Shown piece after piece: positions 15,492 to 22,353 of a stretch of 33,330 nt of DNA. This DNA comes from Candidatus Cloacimonadota bacterium. GTDB taxonomy: Bacteria > Cloacimonadota > Cloacimonadia > JGIOTU-2. The stretch lies in the NCBI GenBank assembly GCA_023129415.1, contig JAGMCF010000248.1:1-33330 (forward strand), in the 5' to 3' direction. A program made the translations under genes and the position numbers. Positions within the stretch are counted from its first letter, which is position 1. Every line of letters begins with the position of its first letter. Below the pieces are notes generated by a model. The model searched no databases. It had not been told where the DNA came from and saw nothing but the letters and a program-made list of their open reading frames with translations.

Positions 15492-15814
15492 TGCAAATCA
15501 CTTAATTTATTGATTGTTGAGTTGTTCAAAAATTTTTTTATATCAGATAAATTGGTATAAATTTTATATTTCCATCATTCCAATAATCAAAAAATCCTGT
15601 TACATAACCAAGTCTGAGATTATAGAAATTCATAAAATCCTATCATTTTTATCAGATTATTTTGATATACTTGTATAAAAATTATCCGATATTTTTAATA
15701 CAATTCAACCGTTGAGTTGTGAATATAAATCAAACAAAAAAAGCAAACCCTAAAAAAAAATTGACAATCAAACAGTAATTTTCAAATTTATTACTAATAA
15801 GATTAAGGGAAAAA
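15492..15814. promoter_or_regulatory. Gap before udk: dyad and weak promoter-like sites
   Basis: No gene is seen here. A near-perfect dyad ACAATTCAAC-C-GTTGAGTTGT lies at 15700-15720 (one mismatch), and its right half-site GTTGAGTTGT recurs at 15516-15525. TTGACA occurs at 15761-15766, with a poor TTTATT -10 candidate at 15787-15792 (20-bp spacing). AAGGGA at about 15805-15810 serves as ribosome-binding site for udk. Operator function of the dyad is only a guess. Confidence 0.3.
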
Positions 15815-16465
15815 ATGACACAAAATCTAATTATTGGTATAGCAGGTGGAACTGGTTCTGGAAAAACTACACTTGCGGATCGAATTATAGAAGAACTCAA
15901 TGACCCAAATATTGTTGTAATCAAACAGGATGCATATTACAAATCTCATGATGAGCTTCCGTTTGATGAGAGAAATAAAATAAACTTTGACCATCCTTAT
16001 GCATTTGATACGAAATTACTTATACAACATATTAGAACTTTAAAAAATAATCAGTCTGTCAAAATGCCTGTATATGATTTCAAAACCCATCTTAGAAAAA
16101 AAGAAACTGTACTTGTTGAACCCCACAAAGTGATAATTTTAGAAGGAATTCTTCTCTTTGAAAATAAGGAACTGCAAAATTTATTGGATATAAAAATCTT
16201 TGTTGACACTGATTCAGATATAAGAATATTAAGAAGACTCAAGCGGGATATCAATGAAAGAGGACGAACCTTTGAGTCAGTTTATAGTCAATATGTAGAT
16301 ACAGTTAGGCCAATGCATCTGGAATTTGTTGAGCCCTCTAAAAAATATGCTGATATTATCGTGCCAGAAGGAGGACTTAATCCAATTGCAATTGATATGA
16401 TAGTATCAAAAATAAAATCAATATTAAAGGATAGCACGCAGAAAAACACAGATTTACCCCGTTAA
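15815..16465 (+). CDS. udk: Uridine kinase
   Basis: 216 residues. It phosphorylates uridine and cytidine to UMP and CMP in pyrimidine salvage. Motifs: Walker A GGTGSGKTT (10-18), KQDAYYKSHDELPFDER (substrate site), NFDHPYAFD, PVYDFKTHLR, ILEGILLFEN (Walker B-like), RRLKRDINERGR (lid) and YVDTVRPMHLEFVEPSKKYADIIVPEGG, all standard for bacterial Udk. The last 12 or so residues (DSTQKNTDLPR-stop) are encoded by dispersed repeat C3 and the arm of a 65-bp inverted-repeat element, so the native C-terminus has been replaced or extended; the catalytic core ends well before. Start ATG at 15815 with AAGGGA upstream. Confidence 0.96.
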   Translation: MTQNLIIGIAGGTGSGKTTLADRIIEELNDPNIVVIKQDAYYKSHDELPFDERNKINFDHPYAFDTKLLIQHIRTLKNNQSVKMPVYDFKTHLRKKETVLVEPHKVIILEGILLFENKELQNLLDIKIFVDTDSDIRILRRLKRDINERGRTFESVYSQYVDTVRPMHLEFVEPSKKYADIIVPEGGLNPIAIDMIVSKIKSILKDSTQKNTDLPR

Positions 16466-16545
16466 ATAGAATCATTTTAGTAATTCACATACAGGATTAT
16501 TTTAAGTTATTTAACGGGGTGAGGCTGATTAACACTGATATAATT
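16431..16545. repeat. Dispersed CACAGA-type repeat, copy C3, interrupted
   Basis: ATAGCACGCAGAAAAACACA (16431-16450) matches the left half of copy C1. The right half (GCTGATTAACACTGATATAA) resumes at about 16524. The two halves are separated by an inverted-repeat element at 16456-16520. The left half encodes the udk C-terminus. Confidence 0.75.
16456..16520. mobile_element. 65-bp inverted-repeat element nested in repeat C3
   Basis: Perfect 13-bp terminal inverted repeats ACCCCGTTAAATA (16456-16468) and TATTTAACGGGGT (16508-16520) enclose 39 bp. It is non-coding and interrupts copy C3, giving the udk stop codon from its left arm. MITE-like in form. No target duplication is evident, and a long-loop transcript hairpin is the alternative reading. 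Confidence 0.55.
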
Positions 16546-16573
16546 TATAAAATTATCTTTGTAACTCTGTGTT

Positions 16574-16603
16574 CCCGCCTGCCAAAGCAAAGCGGCGGGC
16601 AGG
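16574..16603. repeat. GC-rich overlapping hairpin before the DUF4139 gene
   Basis: CCCGCCTGCC at 16574-16583 can pair either as CCCGCC/GGCGGG (16594-16599) or as CCTGCC/GGCAGG (16598-16603), two mutually exclusive stems. It is flanked by CTCTGTG and GTCTGTGAG, which belong to the dispersed CACAGA/CTCTGTG family. It is unusually GC-rich for this window. Confidence 0.6.
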
Positions 16604-16643
16604 TCTGTGAGTAAAAAAATAATCGAAAAGAAAGTGAGGAATG

Positions 16644-18011
16644 ATGAAAATATTTACCAAAACAACAATCTTGCTAATAAGCTTCGTTTTATTGGCAAGT
16701 CCAAGTATATTTAGTCAAACAAGCATAACAGTTTACAATCAAAACTTTGCAACAGTTAGAACAAACTTAACAATACCACTTCAAAAAGGTGAAAATCTTT
16801 ATAGTTTCTCAGATATTCCTTCTGCAATTGAGCCAACATCTGTGCATTTAACTCCTGTAAAAAAGTCTGATAAAATTGTCATCGCATTACAAAACTTTGA
16901 ATACGACTTAGCAAATACTCAGAAAATACTCAACAAATACCTTGATAAAGAGATTGAAATTGTTGTCAAAAATGGTGACCTTTTCTCTGGAATTCTGAAA
17001 TCATTTGATCATGAAAACATAGTTATTCAAAGACGAGAGGATAAGGGAATCAATATGATTCATTGTGGAGAGATTCAGAATATTAATCTTGAAAAAATGC
17101 CAGAAAATTTCTACACAAAACCAACATTGAATTGGGAATTAATTTCAAATAAAAGTGGTGACTGTGAAACCAAATTAAGTTATATCACAAGAAATATTTC
17201 CTGGGACGCACAATATGTTGCTGTTTTATCACCAAATGAGAAAAGTTTGAATCTTTCTTCCTGGATTTCATTGGACAATAGGTCTGGAAAAGCATATAAG
17301 CAGGTTGACTTGAAACTTATGGCTGGGGATGTTCATCTTGCTCCGGATCAAAAAAAAATGTATGGTGATAGAGATTTAATGCTTGTTGAAGCAAAAGGTT
17401 TGGGTGTTCCTGAAATCGTGGAAAAAGAATTCTTCGAATATCATCTTTATACTGTGAAAAATCGTAAGATAGATATTAATAATAATCAGCAAAAGCAAAT
17501 CTCTTTATTTGACCCAACTGATGTAACTGTTGAGAAGATTTTCCGCTATAACTGTAATTCCTCTGGTGATGTTAATGTATTAATAAAATTCAAAAATGAA
17601 GAAGAATATGGACTTGGCATTCCTTTACCAAAAGGTAAAATCAGGATATTCAAAAAAGAATCTGAAGATGAAGAAGAATTCATTGGTGCAGACAACATTA
17701 ACCACACACCCAAAAACGAAGAGGTTGAACTCAAGGTTGGAACTGCTTTTGACATAAAAGGAAAATTTACTACCACACTCAGCGAAAGACCAACAAAAAA
17801 TACCAGACGAGAAACTTATGAGATTGAACTGCGAAACAGAAAAGAAGAAGATGTTGTAATTGAAGCAATCAAAAGATTGGGAAGAAATTGGAAAATTGAA
17901 GAATCAGATGAAGAATATGAAAAGAAAGATGCTTTCACCATCCAATTCAATATACAAGTTCCTGCAGAACAGAAAAAGAAGTTCTCGTTTACTGTGTTGT
18001 ATAAGTATTAA
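16644..18011 (+). CDS. Exported DUF4139-family protein
   Basis: 455 residues from the second of two adjacent ATGs (16641 and 16644); GAGGA at 16636-16640 is better spaced for the second. Signal peptide about residues 1-26 (FTKTTILLISFVLLASPSIF, cleavage after FSQ). The body is mostly beta: ITVYNQNFATVRTNLTIPL, an LFSGILKSFDHENIVIQ segment, TKLSYITRNISWDAQYVAVL and LSSWISLDNRSGKAYKQVDL plus KLMAGDV, which is the family signature, ending in SFTVLYKY. Family members are periplasmic or surface proteins of unknown function, widespread in Gram-negative bacteria. It stands alone between udk and the accessory island. Confidence 0.82.
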   Translation: MKIFTKTTILLISFVLLASPSIFSQTSITVYNQNFATVRTNLTIPLQKGENLYSFSDIPSAIEPTSVHLTPVKKSDKIVIALQNFEYDLANTQKILNKYLDKEIEIVVKNGDLFSGILKSFDHENIVIQRREDKGINMIHCGEIQNINLEKMPENFYTKPTLNWELISNKSGDCETKLSYITRNISWDAQYVAVLSPNEKSLNLSSWISLDNRSGKAYKQVDLKLMAGDVHLAPDQKKMYGDRDLMLVEAKGLGVPEIVEKEFFEYHLYTVKNRKIDINNNQQKQISLFDPTDVTVEKIFRYNCNSSGDVNVLIKFKNEEEYGLGIPLPKGKIRIFKKESEDEEEFIGADNINHTPKNEEVELKVGTAFDIKGKFTTTLSERPTKNTRRETYEIELRNRKEEDVVIEAIKRLGRNWKIEESDEEYEKKDAFTIQFNIQVPAEQKKKFSFTVLYKY

Positions 18012-18143
18012 GATTGTAACACTCTGATATATCGGAGTCGCGATTGTGATGACTGTTTTGAAGTAATAAATTATAGGACATTAATCGTAAGATTTTTAAA
18101 AATAGTTCGGACTTTTTTTAAATGGATTTCAAAAAAGTTATGA

Positions 18144-18443
18144 CTTTTTTCAAATATATTTAAAAATTATCTTGAAAATCATATTTGTTGTGAGTTATCT
18201 AAAAAGGTCAATTCTGGCTCAAAACTCTATTTCTGGCGAACCAAGAACAATAAAGAAATTGACTTCATTATTGAAAAAGGAACTGAATTGATTCCAATTG
18301 AAGTAAAAACCAAAAGAGTTAATATAAAAAATCTAAAAGAATTTATTTTTGAATACCCCGAAATTAAAAAGGGTTATATCTTATACGATGGAAAATTTGC
18401 TCAAGAAGATAAGATTACTTATATGCCTATTTGGTTATGTTGA
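18144..18443 (+). pseudogene. C-terminal remnant of an AAA ATPase with DUF4143-type nuclease-like tail
   Basis: An open frame of 99 codons with no start codon near its beginning (in-frame stop at 18141). It reads KNYLENHICCELSKKV, LYFWRTKNNKEIDFIIEKG, ELIPIEVKTKRVNIKNLKEF, ending MPIWLC-stop. FWRT..N.EIDF and IPIEVK are the hallmark D/E-x-K-like end of the DUF4143 family of ATPases with an N-terminal AAA domain. The N-terminal ~300 residues are missing, so this is a truncated relic. The upstream stretch 18012-18143 holds only a small palindrome (CTCTGATATATCGGAG near 18021). Confidence 0.8.
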
Positions 18444-18481
18444 TTGAACAATAACATATTTTTATTAAATTTGGAGGAACG

Positions 18482-19561
18482 ATGAAAAACGAAATAATAC
18501 TTTTTATTGAAAGTATAAAATCTGATAGAAGGATTGAAACATTTGATGAAGCTGCTACAAAAGCAGCAGTAGTATTAAGAATACTTAATTTGCTCGGTTG
18601 GGATACTTTTAATATTGATGAAGTAAAACCAGAGTATTCCGTAGGTTCTAAAAGAGTTGATTATTCTTTGAGAATTAATAATAGCAACAAGGTTTTCATA
18701 GAAGTAAAAAAAATTAGTGAAGATTTAGAAAATCATCAAGCCCAGTTGCTCAATTATTCATTTCAGGAAGGTGTTAAACTGGCAGTTTTAACTAGTGGTA
18801 TTACCTGGTGGTTTTATCTTCCATTAAATGAGGGTAGTTGGGAACAAAGAAAATTCTACTCGATAGACTTACTTCAACAAGAATCTGAAAATGTTGCTGA
18901 TAGATTTATTGATTTCATTTCTAAAGAAAATGTTTCATCTAGACAGGCTATAACAAATGCAGAAGCAATTTACACAAGCCAGAAAAAGAAAAACATCGTT
19001 CAATCAACTATTAAAAAAGCTTGGAATAAGATAATTTCTGAACCTGATGGACTTCTGGTTGACTTATTAAATGAAACAACGGAGAAACTTTGCGGATATA
19101 AAGCAACTGATGAACAAATAGAAAATTTTCTTACAAAAAATAAAAGTAATTTAATTATATCGGAATTACAAGTTCAAAAGCCAATTTTCTATCCAAAAAT
19201 TGAAAAAATAAAAAAACAATTTAAAAATACAAATATTGGTTATACCAAAAAATTTGTCTCTTCTTTTATATTCAGAAACACTAAATATGAGGTTCGTTTT
19301 TGGATAGATATTTTAATTACTTTATGTGATGTTCTTGTTTCTACTCATAAAAAAGAATTTGAAAATGTTTTATCACTTGTTGGTCGTAAGCGACCATACT
19401 TCACAAAAAATGGGAATGAATTAATAAGACCAGCAAAAATTAATAATACTAACATTTACGTTGAAACTTGTCGAAGTGCAAATGCTATTGTAGATTTATG
19501 CTATAAAACCATTTCAGTTTTTGGTTATTCAAAAAATGATTTAAAAATAAATATGAAATAG
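18482..19561 (+). CDS. Stand-alone HsdR-N-like PD-(D/E)xK nuclease-domain protein
   Basis: 359 residues. Start ATG at 18482 with a strong TTTGGAGGAA site. The N-terminal domain (about 1-130) matches the type I restriction HsdR N-terminal endonuclease fold: helix TKAAVVLRILNLLGWD, Glu51 in KPEYSVGSKRVDYSL, catalytic Asp60, and Glu74-x-Lys76 in VFIEVKK, then LLNYSFQEGVKLAVLTSGITWWFY. The middle region is helical. The C-terminal domain (about 255-355) has KYEVRFWIDILITLCDVLV, GRKRPYF and IYVETCRSANAIVDLC, a block I recall from other stand-alone HsdR-N proteins. No helicase motor, methyltransferase or specificity subunit is nearby, so it is not a type I system. A defence or DNA-repair role is possible. 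Confidence 0.78.
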   Translation: MKNEIILFIESIKSDRRIETFDEAATKAAVVLRILNLLGWDTFNIDEVKPEYSVGSKRVDYSLRINNSNKVFIEVKKISEDLENHQAQLLNYSFQEGVKLAVLTSGITWWFYLPLNEGSWEQRKFYSIDLLQQESENVADRFIDFISKENVSSRQAITNAEAIYTSQKKKNIVQSTIKKAWNKIISEPDGLLVDLLNETTEKLCGYKATDEQIENFLTKNKSNLIISELQVQKPIFYPKIEKIKKQFKNTNIGYTKKFVSSFIFRNTKYEVRFWIDILITLCDVLVSTHKKEFENVLSLVGRKRPYFTKNGNELIRPAKINNTNIYVETCRSANAIVDLCYKTISVFGYSKNDLKINMK

Positions 19562-19579
19562 TTTAATACTTTTAAACCT

Positions 19580-19759
19580 ATGAAAGAACCATTATCCTGT
19601 CAAGTCTGCACAGCGATACTCATAAAAACGGAAATTAACGGAATCACTGTCTATGAATGCCCAATATGTAGTCAACTGCATAATGAAAATGGAGATATGA
19701 TTAAATATAAGGATTTATACTCAAAAGATAAAAATGAGTGGGATGAAATTGATAAGTAA
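19580..19759 (+). CDS. Small double-CxxC protein (zinc-ribbon-like)
   Basis: 59 residues, ATG at 19580 to TAA at 19759. CQVC (Cys7, Cys10) and CPIC (Cys27, Cys30) are spaced as in a zinc ribbon, followed by an acidic/Lys tail (YSKDKNEWDEIDK). It lies 18 bp after the nuclease gene on the same strand. No ribosome-binding site is visible, so translation may depend on readthrough from the nuclease gene. The paired Cys make chance unlikely. Function unknown. Confidence 0.55.
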   Translation: MKEPLSCQVCTAILIKTEINGITVYECPICSQLHNENGDMIKYKDLYSKDKNEWDEIDK

Positions 19760-19823
19760 AAAAGAAAATACTTGCTAAAAATTAAAAGGTTTTTTTAAAC
19801 GCAAAAAAATGAAGGAAAATAAA

Positions 19824-20054
19824 ATGAAACAGAATACTTATAATATACAGCTTAATTACCAACAAATCATCAGCCTGATTAGACAGTTAAAATATGAAGA
19901 GAGAGTTAATATTTTAAAAGAACTTAAAGAAAGCACATTTAAAAAGAGATTCAAAAAGCTCTTGGATTCATTGAAAACTAATGAACTGCCCCTCGATGAG
20001 ATTACAAAAGAAGTAGAAGCTGTTAGAACGCAAAGATATGAAAAAAGAAAATAA
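19824..20054 (+). CDS. Putative antitoxin of the PIN toxin
   Basis: 76 residues from the ATG at 19824, chosen over 19809 because AAGGAAAA lies 6-8 nt upstream. It is a small, charged helical protein: INLQ-type start (YNIQLNYQQIISLIRQL), KYEERVNILKELKEST, then a basic end (RTQRYEKRK). It overlaps the following PIN gene by 17 bp, the normal antitoxin-toxin arrangement. The DNA-binding fold cannot be classed by eye. Assignment rests mainly on context. Confidence 0.65.
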   Translation: MKQNTYNIQLNYQQIISLIRQLKYEERVNILKELKESTFKKRFKKLLDSLKTNELPLDEITKEVEAVRTQRYEKRK

Positions 20055-20481
20055 ACAATTTAGAGTTATCATAGATACCAATATCTGGATTTCATTCCTT
20101 ATCGGTAAACACATACAAGGTCTATTAGAGCTTCTGGATAAACATATAGTAAAGGTTATCTTCAGCAAAAATCAACTTGAAGAATTGATAGAAGTATTGA
20201 ATAGACCAAAGTTCAACAAATATTTTTCAAAAGGACAGATTGAAGAATTTCTTGATCTTATTGAAGAAGTATCAAAGGAAATTGAGATTAAGTCAAATAT
20301 TACGATTTGTAGGGACCCAAAGGACAATTACTTACTATCAACCGTAAAAGATGGAGAAGTAGATTTTCTAATAACAGGAGATGAAGATTTATTAATTCTA
20401 AAAGTATTTGGCAACACAAAAATAATTAACTACAAAGATTTTACAAAATTAATAGAAAATATACTTATCAATTATACTTGA
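20038..20481 (+). CDS. PIN-domain toxin (RNase) of a type II toxin-antitoxin pair
   Basis: 147 residues. The PIN fold has its acidic set present: Asp13 in IIDTNIWIS, Glu49 region (NQLEELIEVL), Asp93/Asp96 in CRDPKDNYLL and Asp115/Asp117 in LITGDEDLLIL. This matches the 'putative toxin, PIN family' (TIGR00305-like) layout with RDPKDN and TGDxDLL. Such proteins cleave RNA (often tRNA) with Mg2+. It is translationally coupled to the antitoxin. Together with the nuclease and the DUF4143 relic it marks an accessory island. Confidence 0.88.
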   Translation: MKKENKQFRVIIDTNIWISFLIGKHIQGLLELLDKHIVKVIFSKNQLEELIEVLNRPKFNKYFSKGQIEEFLDLIEEVSKEIEIKSNITICRDPKDNYLLSTVKDGEVDFLITGDEDLLILKVFGNTKIINYKDFTKLIENILINYT

Positions 20482-20522
20482 TACTTAAAAGAATTTTAAC
20501 AACCACAAACTTCATTATTTAT

Positions 20523-22217
20523 ATGTATTATAAAAATCTGCTTGTAATTATATCCATTGTTACTTTTTTATTCCTATTTTTACTTCTTTTTTCCCCTTTA
20601 TCAAACGCCCAACCCCTCAAAATCAAATCCATCAAAATCACAGGGAATAATCACTTCACTCAAGTAGAAATTCTTAAATCATTAAGAATAAAGGAAGGAG
20701 ATGAGTTCTCATATCTGGAACTTAATAACAATCTCAGTAATATACTCCAACTCTATAAAAATAAAGGATTTTATCTAACTCAAATACTTCCACCAGAAGT
20801 AATACCCGATGAATCTGGAGAATATGTAAACATAAAAATTGAAATCCTTGAAAACAATAAGCTTATAGTATCAGATATTAACTTCTCTGGCAATCGGTAC
20901 TTTTCAAATGATAAATTGAAAAAGATGATTTCTACAAAATCCGGTCAGCCCTTCTCAATTGAAAAGCTAAATGCAGATTTGAAATCCATTGTTGATGCTT
21001 ATGGAGAGAGAGGTTATCCATTTTGTGAAGTTGCAATAGACAGTCTATCAATAAATAATGAAAAAATATCTGTCCTATGCAGAATTATAGAAAATGATTT
21101 TGTTAGAATATCTGAGCTGATTTTCAAAGGGAATGAAATTACTAAAGATAAGACACTAAAACTTATTACAAATTTTGAAGAGAATGAGATTTATAGAAAC
21201 TCAAGAATAGAATCAGCAAAACGGAATTTGATTCATAAGAAATACATTTCTGATGCTGAGATTGTTCCTCTAAACAAGAAAGAATTGCTAATCACAATAA
21301 AAGAAAAACGGATGAATCATTTTCAAGGAGTATTGGGTCTTGCATCCTCAAAAGAAGATGTAACATTTCTTGAAAAACTCACTGGATACATTGATTTTAC
21401 TTTTCTTAACATTTTAGGAACAGATAGGGAAATTAATCTTTCTTGGAAGAAATTGAAAAAAAATTCCTCTGAATTCTTTATCTCATATAAAGAACCTTTT
21501 ATCCTCAATCAGCAAATTTCTACAGAACTATCATTCAAAAGAAAAAGCATTGATACAATTTATGTTAATTCTGATTTTCAATTAAAGACAAATTTTTTAA
21601 TGACCAGTTATGATAAAATTGGTGTAAAATTTCTTACAAAAAGCAGTCTGCAAAATGCAATACGGATAAACAGAAAGGGAATTGGAGTAGAATGGACTAA
21701 AGATAAATTAGACTTTCCGGCAAACCCGAGAACTGGCTATTTTTCATCAATATCATATACAATTAATTGGAAAAGCAAGAAATCTTATCATCAAGAAATT
21801 TCTGCAGATATACAATGCAATATACCGATTAATAAGAGCAAAAGTAATATTTTATCTTTGAGAGGTCGAACAAATTTACTCTATACTTCTCAAGATACCC
21901 TTTCTACTTTTGATTTATACAATTTTGGTGGATATGATAATCTGCGGGGTTTTATTGACAACCAATTCACCTCAGACAAATTCTGTGTATTCAATATAGA
22001 ATATCGGTATATTCTTTCAAGAGATTCGCGAGTTTTTGCTTTTATTGATTATGCTTACAGCAAACAGAATAAAAATCTTGTAGGATGTGGCATTGGAGTT
22101 CGATTGAAAAGTAGAATAGGAATCTTAAAGATTGATTATGGAATTGGATATCAGGATGGAAAATGGACGAATCCTCTTGATGGAACTTTACATTTTGGGA
22201 TAGAAGCAGGATTTTAA
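20523..22217 (+). CDS. Omp85/BamA-family outer-membrane protein
   Basis: 564 residues from the ATG at 20523; the frame is open to a TTG at 20478, but that overlaps the toxin stop and adds a non-signal sequence. Signal peptide about 1-29 (LLVIISIVTFLFLFLLLFSP, cleavage after SNA). Three POTRA domains: IKSIKITGNNHFTQVEIL, VSDINFSGNRYFSNDKLKKM and ISELIFKGNEITKDKTLKLI. The C-terminal 16-strand-type barrel has FGGYDNLRGF (the VRGF/LRGF loop-6 motif) and FNIEYRY, ending in GIEAGF with the terminal Phe signal. With three rather than five POTRA domains it is shorter than canonical BamA; it could be a TamA-like or accessory Omp85. No ribosome-binding site is evident. Confidence 0.88.
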   Translation: MYYKNLLVIISIVTFLFLFLLLFSPLSNAQPLKIKSIKITGNNHFTQVEILKSLRIKEGDEFSYLELNNNLSNILQLYKNKGFYLTQILPPEVIPDESGEYVNIKIEILENNKLIVSDINFSGNRYFSNDKLKKMISTKSGQPFSIEKLNADLKSIVDAYGERGYPFCEVAIDSLSINNEKISVLCRIIENDFVRISELIFKGNEITKDKTLKLITNFEENEIYRNSRIESAKRNLIHKKYISDAEIVPLNKKELLITIKEKRMNHFQGVLGLASSKEDVTFLEKLTGYIDFTFLNILGTDREINLSWKKLKKNSSEFFISYKEPFILNQQISTELSFKRKSIDTIYVNSDFQLKTNFLMTSYDKIGVKFLTKSSLQNAIRINRKGIGVEWTKDKLDFPANPRTGYFSSISYTINWKSKKSYHQEISADIQCNIPINKSKSNILSLRGRTNLLYTSQDTLSTFDLYNFGGYDNLRGFIDNQFTSDKFCVFNIEYRYILSRDSRVFAFIDYAYSKQNKNLVGCGIGVRLKSRIGILKIDYGIGYQDGKWTNPLDGTLHFGIEAGF

Positions 22218-22225
22218 GATTTAAC

Positions 22226-22336
22226 CGCAGAGAACGCAGAGAAATAATAGATAACAAAAAAATCTCTGTGTGCTCTTCACCCTTCGTCCCGATTATATCG
22301 GGACTACGGAGAACGGGAGTGTCTTTGTGGATTAAT
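22226..22336. repeat. Dispersed CGCAGAG/CTCTGTG repeat, copy C4, with palindrome
   Basis: AACCGCAGAGAACGCAGAGA at about 22226-22245 faces TCTCTGTGTGCTC (22263-22275) and GTGTCTTTGTGG (22319-22330), so the block is an imperfect large inverted repeat. It contains GTCCCGAT-TAT-ATCGGGAC (22286-22304). It fills the gap between the Omp85 gene and the smc ribosome-binding site. Confidence 0.75.
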
Positions 22337-22353
22337 ATTTCATTGGAGAAAGT

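Noticed and set aside
16456-16520. Intrinsic terminator of udk
   Set aside because: The loop would be 39 nt and no T-run follows the right arm, so a classic terminator is unlikely.
18481-19561. Complete type I restriction system
   Set aside because: Only an HsdR-N-like domain is present; no helicase motifs and no HsdM or HsdS genes are in the window.
20478-20522. TTG start for the Omp85 protein overlapping the toxin stop
   Set aside because: The added 15 residues precede a normal signal peptide starting at the ATG at 20523.
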